Origin: Burkholderiales bacterium | GTDB taxonomy: Bacteria > Pseudomonadota > Gammaproteobacteria > Burkholderiales > Burkholderiaceae | DNA: 64,000 nucleotides | Direction of reading: 5' to 3' | Assembly (NCBI GenBank): GCA_026225235.1 | Contig: JAMFSK010000114.1 | Location: 124,001-188,000 of the forward strand | In this document: positions 52,975 through 61,134 of the stretch, piece after piece | Numbering within the stretch: the first letter of the stretch is position 1 | How the letters are laid out: each line of letters starts with the position of its first letter | Made by a program: the position numbers and the translations under genes | Notes under the pieces: model-generated | The model's database searches: none | The model's input: only the letters and a program-made list of their open reading frames with translations | What the model was told of the DNA's origin: nothing

Positions 52975-53691
52975 ATGCGAATTCTTTTGATTGAAGACGA
53001 GCGCCCGATTGCGCGTGGCATCCAGAGCAGCCTCGAGCAATCAGGCATGAGTGTCGACATGGTTCATGACGGCGTGTTCGCCGAGCAGGCGCTTGCCCAG
53101 CATAGCCATGACCTGATCATTCTGGATCTCGGCTTGCCGGGCATCGATGGTATGACCCTGCTGTCGCGCTTTCGCAAGACTAACCAGGTCACCCCCGTCA
53201 TCATCCTGACGGCGCGCGACGAACTGCACGATCGCGTGCAAGGCCTGAACAACGGGGCCGACGACTACATTCTCAAGCCGTTCGAACCCGCCGAACTCGA
53301 GGCACGCATCAATGCCATCCTGCGCCGCAAAGGCGCGGCCAGCGAACAAATGCGCCCGGAAGTCCTGCTGGGCGGCATGCGCCTGTCGGGTGTCGACCAG
53401 CGCATCTTCCACGACAACAAGCCCCTCGAACTCTCGCCGCGCGAGTTCGCCGTGCTCGAAATGCTGCTGGTGCGTCATGGCCGGGTGGTCAGCAAGGCAC
53501 AGGTGCAAGACCACCTCACGCGTTCAGGCCGCGACCTCGGCGATACCGCCATCGAGGTCTACGTGCATCGGGTGCGCAAGAAGATCGAGCATTGCCGCGT
53601 CGAGATCGTGACGGTGCGCGGCTTCGGCTATCTGCTGCAGGAAATCCGGCCGACGCCGGAGCCTGTGGTTGTGGCTCCTACGGCCGAATAA
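52975..53691 (+). CDS. OmpR-family response regulator (PmrA/QseB/TctD-like)
   Basis: 238 residues. The receiver domain (about 1-115) has the acidic pair near the start (IEDERPI), the phospho-accepting Asp in DLIILDLGLPG, and the conserved Thr/Lys region (LTARDE, KPFEPAE). The C-terminal winged-helix domain (about 130-225) has LSPREFAVLEMLL and TAIEVYVHRVRKKIEH. No sensor kinase gene is adjacent. It ends in a convergent overlap of 14 bases with the tannase gene. The direct-repeat box upstream may be its own target. Ligand or partner unknown. Confidence 0.92.
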   Translation: MRILLIEDERPIARGIQSSLEQSGMSVDMVHDGVFAEQALAQHSHDLIILDLGLPGIDGMTLLSRFRKTNQVTPVIILTARDELHDRVQGLNNGADDYILKPFEPAELEARINAILRRKGAASEQMRPEVLLGGMRLSGVDQRIFHDNKPLELSPREFAVLEMLLVRHGRVVSKAQVQDHLTRSGRDLGDTAIEVYVHRVRKKIEHCRVEIVTVRGFGYLLQEIRPTPEPVVVAPTAE

Positions 53692-55459
53692 GTCGCGCAG
53701 CCGGTTCGCAGCGGAAACTGCTCGCTGCGTTCCGATCGCCATGACCGTCGTACGTCGGCACAGTCGGATAGACGCAGACCGGACGCTCGAACTGGACGCC
53801 TGTCTCTTTCTTGTCGCCGATGTACTTGGTTGCGATAAACGAACTCGGCGCCTGATCGTGCTCGACCCAGGCCTGCAACGCGCTGACCACATCGCGATCG
53901 GTGCTGGTACTGACCGGTGGCACCCCCCCTCCGACCGTGTTTGCACCGGGACCGCCGCCGCAGTGGCTCATGCCCGGCACCATCACGAGACGGAAGAAGT
54001 GCTGGGTCTTGGGCACCCCACCCTCGCGCCGCGCCACGTCTTCAAAGTATTCGATCGGCAAGGTCTGCGCATTCAATGAATCAGACCAGCCCTGCGTCAT
54101 GATGAGCTTGCCGCCGTGCGCCTTGAACCGCGTGAGGTCGGTATGCATGGCGTCGCTGGACGGTGCGAGCTTCGCATCGAGCCGATCGCCGTCAGCCGCA
54201 AAATCAAATGTCGTCCAGTCCCAGTTGGGATTGTTGAACACCACATTAGCGACCAGGGGTTGCGCATAGTTCGGCACCAGTGCGCCCTGGATCAAGGCCC
54301 ACTGGCTCTCGCTCCCGGGTGCAAAGCCGGGATAGAGCGCCTTGCCAGTGCGTGCGTCCAGTACCGGTGAATACAGTCGAGCGGCTTCATGCGCCTGCGC
54401 GGCACTCAGGCAATGCGCAGGGTCATCCCCGGCCTTGCATTGAACCTGTGCGGGGTCGAAGTGACAGGCCAGTGGATTGGCGAGAAAGCCGTCCCTCACG
54501 GCCCCGTCGCCGCCGCAATGCTCGAGCGCGGCATGATTGAGCACGGCAAGTGCATCCGGGGTGAGCTTCGAATCAGGTTGTTGGGCCGGCAACCGCGCAC
54601 CCCACAGAAAGCTCTCCATCAAATGGCTATAGCCCATGCCCGGTGAGCCCGCATGCACGCCATCGTAGTCCTCCGGATAGTATTCGACTTCCTCCATTGC
54701 TTCGGCACCACCGGTCGAGCATCCGCTGTAGTAAGCGTGCGCGGCACCATGGCCGTAGTAGGACTGCACGATCGCCTTGGCCGCGACTGTCATCAAGTGG
54801 ATCGACGTATGGCCCCAGTCGCGCAGTTGCGTCGGGTTGGTGGCCCAGTCGAGGCGCTGGCCGACCGCACCCTGCGCGCCGCCGCGATGGCCCGTATCCG
54901 TATTGGCGGCGGCAAAGCCCCGCGCGACCGCCGGTGCGAGTTCGCTATAGACAATCGAACCGCCAAAGCCGCCCGAACCGACGCCGAGCAACCGACCGTT
55001 CCATCCGTCGAGCGGGAGCCACACCTCAATGCCGACGTGTTCTGCCGGCTCGGTACTGACCGTAGCGACCACACGGCATACTGCCGTCGAGGTTTGCACG
55101 GGCTTGCCATCGGGATCCTTGAAACTGCTGCCGGCAGGCAGCACGCTGGCGGATTCGATTTGTGTGTCTTTGATCGATGCCTGTCCGAGTGCACTGCAGG
55201 CCGCGGCGGGATCATCGATCGCAGTCTGGATCGCCTTCGCCGATGCGGTGCCGGGGTGGCAGACCGTCGAGGCAGTCAGCAACCATGCGCAGGCGATGCG
55301 GAGCGCCCCGGACAATGGCGACGTCCTTGCTCCGGCCAGCGTGTATGGCACGTCTTCGACTTGAGTCTTGGTAGTCTGGGTCGCGGAGCTGGGCACCCTG
55401 CGCTGCCGGGCTATCTGTTGCGACTGACTGGCTTCGTTCGACTTTGCAGCGGACACCAT
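53678..55459 (-). CDS. Tannase/feruloyl-esterase family exported hydrolase
   Basis: 593 residues. AGGAGGAG just before the ATG at 55459 is an excellent ribosome-binding site, so the start is firm. An unusual 50-residue hydrophilic N-region precedes a hydrophobic signal-like stretch (about residues 53-70). The nucleophile motif is GCSTGGAE, and the later Asp and HC positions are seen as GWSDSLNA and PGMSHCGGG, the Ser-Asp-His triad with the neighbouring disulfide cysteines of the tannase family. It hydrolyses galloyl or feruloyl esters. It lies 158 bp downstream of the AtuA C-domain gene on the same strand and may belong to that operon. Confidence 0.9.
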   Translation of the reverse strand: MVSAAKSNEASQSQQIARQRRVPSSATQTTKTQVEDVPYTLAGARTSPLSGALRIACAWLLTASTVCHPGTASAKAIQTAIDDPAAACSALGQASIKDTQIESASVLPAGSSFKDPDGKPVQTSTAVCRVVATVSTEPAEHVGIEVWLPLDGWNGRLLGVGSGGFGGSIVYSELAPAVARGFAAANTDTGHRGGAQGAVGQRLDWATNPTQLRDWGHTSIHLMTVAAKAIVQSYYGHGAAHAYYSGCSTGGAEAMEEVEYYPEDYDGVHAGSPGMGYSHLMESFLWGARLPAQQPDSKLTPDALAVLNHAALEHCGGDGAVRDGFLANPLACHFDPAQVQCKAGDDPAHCLSAAQAHEAARLYSPVLDARTGKALYPGFAPGSESQWALIQGALVPNYAQPLVANVVFNNPNWDWTTFDFAADGDRLDAKLAPSSDAMHTDLTRFKAHGGKLIMTQGWSDSLNAQTLPIEYFEDVARREGGVPKTQHFFRLVMVPGMSHCGGGPGANTVGGGVPPVSTSTDRDVVSALQAWVEHDQAPSSFIATKYIGDKKETGVQFERPVCVYPTVPTYDGHGDRNAASSFRCEPAARLIRP

Positions 55460-55617
55460 ATCTCCTCCTGTTTTGACAAGGAACGCGTCGTACCCGCGTA
55501 GGAAGCCAAGCCGAAGCTTGTTTGCCTGTTGGCCGACACCTTTGCTATTCGCACGCTCTCAGCCCGAATTGTGCCGATTGTGGGTACGTACACTACTGCG
55601 TCACGCATTCTTCCCCA

Positions 55618-55959
55618 TCAGCGTGTGCTGCCACTGCTGGGCACGTCGCGCTCCGGCTCGGGGACATCGAGGTCGAGCAGCGCCGAACTCAGCGATTTGC
55701 CATGTGCATCGAGCGCGAGTGAACGCGTGACACCGCCCCCTAGCGCATTCTTGAGGACAAAATTCATCGCACCGATCAAGGGCAACTCGTAGCGAGTGAC
55801 CTCCCCGCGGACCACATCGCTCAGGTGCGCTTTGACGCGCTCGGGCGTCACATACGCAAGCAGGTGTGCATAGTCATCAGCGTTGTGGCAAATCACCGAG
55901 ACATTGAGCGTGTTGCCCTTGTCGCCTGTGCGTGAGTGCGCCAGTTGCCGGAGTTTCAT
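55618..55959 (-). CDS. AtuA-like ferredoxin-fold C-terminal domain protein
   Basis: 113 residues. It resembles the C-terminal domain of AtuA-type proteins as a separate gene: MKLRQLAHSRTGDKGNTLNVSVI, then YDYAHLLAYVTPERVKAHL-like AYVTPERVKAHL and LGGGVTRSLALDAHGKSL. The stop of the upstream AtuA gene is immediately adjacent (TGAATG), so the two are translated together. The pair probably forms a complex. Exact chemistry unknown. Confidence 0.85.
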   Translation of the reverse strand: MKLRQLAHSRTGDKGNTLNVSVICHNADDYAHLLAYVTPERVKAHLSDVVRGEVTRYELPLIGAMNFVLKNALGGGVTRSLALDAHGKSLSSALLDLDVPEPERDVPSSGSTR

Positions 55960-57318
55960 TCAGACCTCAACCAGTTCAAATGAAGGCTGCACGCATTCGC
56001 GGGGCAGCAAGACGGATTGCACGGCGATGACTTCACGGACGGTCTTGGTGACACCGCCGCCGCCAGCCGGACCGTTGGTATAGAGTGTTTCGAGCTCGTT
56101 GCCGATGCGTACGGCCTGCTCATGCGAGAGCGTGCGACCGACAACCCGTGCACGCACTTCGTATGGATCGCCGTGCTGCGCGCCGCGCATTTCGCCGTGC
56201 AGTGCGTCGATGCCGATCAGGTCGAAACGCAGTTCCTGGGTGTCGACGCCAGTCATCTTCAGCCGCTCCCTGACAATATCGAGTGCGAGCCGGCCTCGGG
56301 CGACAGCGCCGGGACCCGCGTAAGAAATCTGGCCCTCGCCGATAAAGCCGTCGACATAGGCCACCGACACCTTGAGCGTCGATGTGCGCGGCGTGCCGCG
56401 CCCCCCCCTTACGCGAACACGGTTGGAGGCTTCCTCGGTGATTCGGACCGTCGAGAAATCCGCTATGACATCCGGCTGCAAATAGCGTTGTGGATCATGG
56501 ATTTCGTAGAGCAGTTGCTCCTTGCAGGTCGCCTCCGTCACTCGACCGCCCGACTGTGTAAGCTTGGTGATGACAACCGAGCCATCCGTGGAAACCTCGC
56601 CGATCGGAAAGCCTAGTCGAGCAAGATCGGCAACGTCCTTGAAACCCGGGTCGGCGAAGTAACCACCGGTGATCTGGCCCGCACACTCGAGCAGATGGCC
56701 GACCACAGTGGCCTGTCCGAGCCGTTGCCAGTCGTCGAAGGCCCAGCCGAACTCATGGATCAGCGGGGCCGTGAACAATGAGGGGTCAGCCGCGCGACCG
56801 GTCAATACAACGTCGGCGCCCGCCCGCAGCGCGGCCACCAGGGGCTCCGCGCCCAGATACGCATTGGCCGAGACGATGCGATCCGCAAAACTCGCCACCG
56901 CTTCGCCAGACTCTTCGAACCGATAGTCGCCTCGCCTGACAACCTCGAGCACATCGTCACCGCTGACCGCGGCGATCTTCAGGCCACCCAGGCCGAGCGA
57001 TTGCGCAATCGCAGCCGTTCGGCATGCGGCAGCCACGGGGTTGGCCGCACCCATATTTGAAATGATCCTGACCTTGTTACGCACAGCAATGGGCAGAACC
57101 GCCCGCATCCTCGCTTCGAGCAGGGGATCGTAGCCCTTCTCGGGATCGCTGCGCCGTGCCTGCTGAGCCAGTGCGATCGTGCGCTCGGCGAGGCATTCAA
57201 ACACGAGGTAATCGAGCGCGCCGTACTCCGCGAGTTCGACCGCCGGTTCAATGCGATCGCCTGAATAGCCCGCGCCCGCACCGAGCCTCACCACACCTGT
57301 TTGCTTGACTGCTGACAT
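55960..57318 (-). CDS. AtuA family protein (DUF1446, acyclic terpene utilisation-like)
   Basis: 452 residues. Hallmarks of the DUF1446/AtuA group are visible: LGAGAGYSGDRIEPAVELAE at the N-terminus, YLVFECLAERTIALAQQ, IISNMGAANPVAAA, and PAGGGGVTK near the end. AtuA was named from citronellol degradation in Pseudomonas, but most homologues are in other catabolic operons, so the name is not a function. Its start lies 15 bp after the CitMHS transporter stop. The genes are in one operon with the divergent LysR gene. Confidence 0.9.
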   Translation of the reverse strand: MSAVKQTGVVRLGAGAGYSGDRIEPAVELAEYGALDYLVFECLAERTIALAQQARRSDPEKGYDPLLEARMRAVLPIAVRNKVRIISNMGAANPVAAACRTAAIAQSLGLGGLKIAAVSGDDVLEVVRRGDYRFEESGEAVASFADRIVSANAYLGAEPLVAALRAGADVVLTGRAADPSLFTAPLIHEFGWAFDDWQRLGQATVVGHLLECAGQITGGYFADPGFKDVADLARLGFPIGEVSTDGSVVITKLTQSGGRVTEATCKEQLLYEIHDPQRYLQPDVIADFSTVRITEEASNRVRVRGGRGTPRTSTLKVSVAYVDGFIGEGQISYAGPGAVARGRLALDIVRERLKMTGVDTQELRFDLIGIDALHGEMRGAQHGDPYEVRARVVGRTLSHEQAVRIGNELETLYTNGPAGGGGVTKTVREVIAVQSVLLPRECVQPSFELVEV

Positions 57319-57333
57319 CCTGGTCCTGCTCGA

Positions 57334-58638
57334 TCAAAGAGGAAAAATACCCAGCACGACGCAGGCGATCGTCATAACGATCGATGCGCCGAACAACAAG
57401 GGAAACGTGAACTTCTGGTGGTCGGCGAGATCGATGCCGGTCAGTCCGCAGACGAGGAAGGTCGCCGGCGTCAGCGGGCTGATCGGAAAGCCCGTGGTCA
57501 TCTGGCCGAGCAGTGCCGCCTGCCCGATCTTGACGGCTGGAACGCCGAGTTGTGCAGCCACTTCCGCAATCACTGGCAGCACGCCGAAATAGAACGAGTC
57601 AGGATCGAACAGCAGGCTTAAGGGCATCGAAAGCAGACCGAGCGCGACGGGAATGTGGCCAGCCATCGACGCCGGCACGAAGCCCACGGCGGTCTGCGCC
57701 ATCGCCTTGAGCATGCCGCTGCCCTGCATCACGCCAGTGAACACGCCTGCGGCCAGCAAGATACCGGCCATCATCAAAGCGGCACGCGCATGGGCATCGA
57801 TGCGCTGGCGCTGCATGTCGACATTCGGATAGTTGACGAGCAGTGCGATGCACAGGCCGACCATGAACATGATCGCCGGTGGAATTTTCTCGCCCATTGC
57901 GACCATGGTGCCCAGCACGATGACAGTCAGGATGATGTTGAACCAGAAGTTGCGGGGGCGACGCAGCGCCTTCTGCTCCTCGTTCAGTTCACGGGTGGGC
58001 ATCGGCACCGACCCGCCCGCCGCCGTGAGGCCCAGCCGCTTTTCCTCGCGATGGCCGAGCCACCACGCCATGGTAAAGACAAACACGAGGCCGATGATCT
58101 GGATGGGTATCAGCGGATTGAACAGCGCCGACACCGGCAGATGGAGCGAGGCCGAGGCGCGGATCATCGGCCCGGTCCACGGCAGGAAGTTGATACCCGC
58201 CGCCATCGACGCCGCCGCGGCCAGCACCCGACGATCCATATTGAGCCGGTCGTAGAGCGGCAGCATGGCGGGAATCGTCACCAGAAAGCAGACCGCACCT
58301 GAGCCATCGAGGTGGATCAGCAGGGCTAGCAGCGTGGTTCCCATTACGATGCGGGTCGGCCGAGTGCCGACCATTCGCAGGATCCGGTCGATGATCGGGT
58401 CGAGCGTGCCTGCATCGGTAATCGTGCCGAAATAGAGGATCGCGAACACAAACATGCCGACCACGGGCGCGAGGCTCTTGAGGCCGTCGATCACGAACTT
58501 GCTGGTCTGCAGCCCGAAACCACCCACCAGCGAGGCCACGATCGGCACGATGATCAGCGCCACCAGGGGCGACATTCGCTTCGAAAGAATCGCCGCCAGC
58601 AACACGACGATAGTAACCAGACCCAGTAATGGCAGCAC
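57334..58638 (-). CDS. CitMHS-family citrate/organic-anion transporter
   Basis: 434 residues from the GTG at 58638, supported by GGAGA seven bases upstream; an ATG-type start at 58725 would add 29 poor residues. About 12 membrane segments. The family motif is visible in VALIIVPIVASLVGGFG, TLLALLIHLDGSGAVCFLVT and SLLFDPDSFYFGVLPV. Characterised members move metal-citrate complexes with protons; the substrate here may be another polycarboxylate, given the catabolic operon. First gene of the operon and divergent from LysR with 96 bp between. Confidence 0.9.
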   Translation of the reverse strand: MLPLLGLVTIVVLLAAILSKRMSPLVALIIVPIVASLVGGFGLQTSKFVIDGLKSLAPVVGMFVFAILYFGTITDAGTLDPIIDRILRMVGTRPTRIVMGTTLLALLIHLDGSGAVCFLVTIPAMLPLYDRLNMDRRVLAAAASMAAGINFLPWTGPMIRASASLHLPVSALFNPLIPIQIIGLVFVFTMAWWLGHREEKRLGLTAAGGSVPMPTRELNEEQKALRRPRNFWFNIILTVIVLGTMVAMGEKIPPAIMFMVGLCIALLVNYPNVDMQRQRIDAHARAALMMAGILLAAGVFTGVMQGSGMLKAMAQTAVGFVPASMAGHIPVALGLLSMPLSLLFDPDSFYFGVLPVIAEVAAQLGVPAVKIGQAALLGQMTTGFPISPLTPATFLVCGLTGIDLADHQKFTFPLLFGASIVMTIACVVLGIFPL

Positions 58639-58734
58639 GTTGTTGTCTCCGATCTTGTCTTTTATTGCGCTCAAGCGTAGTTTTGGAGCGTCGATAAAAC
58701 AATTGAAACGATTTGATCGCAGCAATTACATTCC
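58639..58734. promoter_or_regulatory. Divergent LysR/CitMHS control region
   Basis: The 96-base gap between the LysR start and the CitMHS start must carry both promoters. A dyad ATTG...CAAT spans about 58702-58726 and could be a LysR T-N11-A-type site. This is a positional inference only. Confidence 0.4.
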
Positions 58735-59697
58735 ATGATGGATTTAAATCTCCGAGAAATCCGCGCTTTTATCGCCGTCGCCCAGACTGGCAGCTTCACC
58801 CGGGCCGCGGGGCGACTGCATCTCTCTCAACCGGCCCTGACCGTGCAGATCCGCCGCCTCGAGGACATCGTCGGCGCACGTCTGTTCGACCGCAATAGCA
58901 GAAGCGTGGCGTTGACGCCGGTCGGGCGAGAGTTGTTGCCGGTGCTGCAGAAGTCGCTCCACGATATGGAGAACGTGTTGCACGATGCGCGTGCGCTCAG
59001 CGAAGGCACGCGCGGGCAGATCCGCATCGCGTGCCTGCCTTCGTTCGCTGCCAGCGTGCTGCCTGACTTCATTCTCGCGTTCAGGAACACCATGCCGACG
59101 GTGGCATTCACCATCCGCGATGTCGTCGCGAGTGTGGTAAACCAGCTGGTCCGCAATGAGGATGTCGATCTCGGGCTGACGGGCGGCGATGTGTCCGACC
59201 CCGCCCTTGAAGTGCTGCATGCGGGCGAAGACCGCTTGTGCGTGATCTGCCCGAGCGGACATCCACTGACGCGCAAGCGGCGCGTGCATGTCGAAGACGT
59301 CGCGCGTTTTCCCGTGGTGTTGACCGCCGCCGGCACCAGCGTGCGGGCCGTCGTCGATGCCGCGTTCGAAGATGCGGGCTGCACCCCCGCGCTGACTTGC
59401 GAGCCGACCTACATGATGACCGCTGTGGCCCTGGTGCGCGCGGGTCTGGGCGTCACGATCCTGCCCGCCAGCGCACGCGAGATCCGCGCCGAGCCGACAC
59501 TGGTGTCACGGCCGATCGACGATCCGCGCTTCGTACGTCGCATCGCGCTCGTGAAAAAGCGGGGCAGAACGCTGCCTCCGGTCACACGGGCGTTTATCGA
59601 CGCCATCGCACAAGCCCTCACACCGTCACAGTCAACGCCGCCTTCAGCGTCTATAGTGAAAGCTAATTCGACTCGGAAAAAAGGTAGCGTGATATGA
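58735..59697 (+). CDS. LysR-family regulator of the CitMHS-AtuA operon
   Basis: 320 residues; starts ATGATG at 58735/58738. The HTH lies at about residues 3-62 (GSFTRAAGRLHLSQPALTVQI), a typical LysR HTH, followed by the effector domain. The gene diverges from CitMHS, so it is the likely activator or repressor of the transporter-AtuA genes. Its stop overlaps the start of DUF2501 by four bases (ATGA), so DUF2501 may be co-transcribed. Confidence 0.92.
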   Translation: MMDLNLREIRAFIAVAQTGSFTRAAGRLHLSQPALTVQIRRLEDIVGARLFDRNSRSVALTPVGRELLPVLQKSLHDMENVLHDARALSEGTRGQIRIACLPSFAASVLPDFILAFRNTMPTVAFTIRDVVASVVNQLVRNEDVDLGLTGGDVSDPALEVLHAGEDRLCVICPSGHPLTRKRRVHVEDVARFPVVLTAAGTSVRAVVDAAFEDAGCTPALTCEPTYMMTAVALVRAGLGVTILPASAREIRAEPTLVSRPIDDPRFVRRIALVKKRGRTLPPVTRAFIDAIAQALTPSQSTPPSASIVKANSTRKKGSVI

Positions 59698-60170
59698 AAT
59701 TGAACGTCTATCGCACCGCAGCGATACAAGTCCTGTTCGTCAGCCTGCTGCCCGTTGCAAGCGCCCAGGCGCAGATCAGCGACATGCTGAAATCCCAAAT
59801 GGGCAACAGCTCGCAAGGTGGCGCCGACTCGTCCGCGGGAGGTCTCAGCAGCCTGGGCAGTCTCGGCGGCGGCTCGCTCCAGTCGCTGACGTCGAGCAGC
59901 ACCGGCAATGTCGCCGGCGTCCTCGAGTTCTGCATCAAGAACAATTATCTGAGCGGCAACGGGGCTTCATCGGTCAAGGACTCGCTGATGAGCAAGCTCC
60001 CTGGCGGTGCATCCTCGTCTTCGTCGGACAGTGGCTATCAGGATGGCTCCAAGGGTGTGCTCGACAGCGGCGGCGGCAAGCAGCTCGATCTCAGCGGCGC
60101 CGGCCTGAAGGCTGCCGCGACCAAGCAGGTGTGCGACAAGATCCTGAGCCAGGGCAAATCGATGCTGTGA
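59694..60170 (+). CDS. DUF2501 (YjjA-like) exported protein
   Basis: 158 residues with a signal peptide (residues about 1-26, ending in AQA). The mature protein is Ser/Gly-rich, with SGGLSSLGSLGGGSLQ-like low-complexity and the conserved VLEFCIKNNYLSG and KQVCDKILSQGKSML. This matches DUF2501, a family of small periplasmic proteins of unknown function. It overlaps the upstream LysR gene by four bases, a tight coupling that is unusual for an exported protein. Confidence 0.9.
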   Translation: MKLNVYRTAAIQVLFVSLLPVASAQAQISDMLKSQMGNSSQGGADSSAGGLSSLGSLGGGSLQSLTSSSTGNVAGVLEFCIKNNYLSGNGASSVKDSLMSKLPGGASSSSSDSGYQDGSKGVLDSGGGKQLDLSGAGLKAAATKQVCDKILSQGKSML

Positions 60171-60190
60171 GCGTCACCGTCTTCGGCGAT

Positions 60191-60886
60191 CTACAGTAGC
60201 CCCCCGCCGTCGACATCGACGGTGGTGCCGCTCATGAAGCCATTGGTCATCAGCAGCAGGTAGGCGTCGGCCAGTTCCTCACTGGTGCCGACCCGGCCTA
60301 CCGGGATGCCCGCCCCCACCTTGACTGCCATCGCCAGGTGGTCTTCTGCGGACATGGGCCCCCACATCTCGGTGTCAATCATGCCGGGACAGATCGCGTT
60401 CACACGAACGGGCGCCAGTTCCTTGGCGAGCGTGCGGGTCATGCTCTCAATGGCCGCGTTCATGGTCGCCTTGACGATCGTGCCGCCCACGGCCTTGCGT
60501 GCAAGCAATCCCGAGGTAAAGGTGATCGAGCCGTCGCGTGCGATCACTCGCGCCGCATATTTCGCGGTGCGGATCTGACCGAAGAGCTTCACGTCGAAGG
60601 CATCCTTAAGGGCGTTCATGTCGAGTTCTGCCAGCGTCGACGATCCGATCACGGGGCCCGCCGTGGTCACCATATGATCGATCGCACCCATGCCCGTGAA
60701 GAACCGTTCGACGGCCGCTTCGTCGCGCACATCCAGCTTGGCAGTCTCGATCTCCGAACGCCAGTCGGCCGGCGTCGCGCGACGCCCCACGGCGATCACG
60801 CGCGCGCCCTCGGCTGCGGCGCGTTCGGCCACCGCGCGACCAATTCCAGAGAGTCCTCCGACTACTACGACAGTTTTGCCTTTCAT
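60191..60886 (-). CDS. SDR-family protein with altered catalytic residues
   Basis: 231 residues from the ATG at 60886 (AGGA seven bases upstream); an earlier start at 60913 is possible. The Rossmann-type start VVVVGGLSGIGRAVAERAA resembles TGxxxGIG but has VGGLSGIG. The NNAG motif is TTAGP, and the segment that should hold the catalytic Tyr-x3-Lys (TSGLLARKAVGGTIVKATMN) has no tyrosine. NAICPGMIDTEMW is conserved. So it may bind nucleotide but is unlikely to act as a standard dehydrogenase. Stand-alone gene. Confidence 0.88.
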   Translation of the reverse strand: MKGKTVVVVGGLSGIGRAVAERAAAEGARVIAVGRRATPADWRSEIETAKLDVRDEAAVERFFTGMGAIDHMVTTAGPVIGSSTLAELDMNALKDAFDVKLFGQIRTAKYAARVIARDGSITFTSGLLARKAVGGTIVKATMNAAIESMTRTLAKELAPVRVNAICPGMIDTEMWGPMSAEDHLAMAVKVGAGIPVGRVGTSEELADAYLLLMTNGFMSGTTVDVDGGGLL

Positions 60887-61134
60887 CTTCGATTCCTTTT
60901 GCATGGGGGCCAATGCAGAAAGCTTACCCGAAGGTCAAATGATGCGTACTTGATGTCAGTTTTCGATCGAAGACAGGGGACGATGGCGCACAGCACTGAC
61001 ACGACAACCGCCTGAGGGCTTCGTAAAATTCATTCGCTGCATCAGACTTGCGAGTTCTTATTGAAATCCGTAAGTTGTCGAACCGCTTGGCCATCGATTG
61101 CATCGGCACGGCTTTCAAAACACTTGGAGCGACC

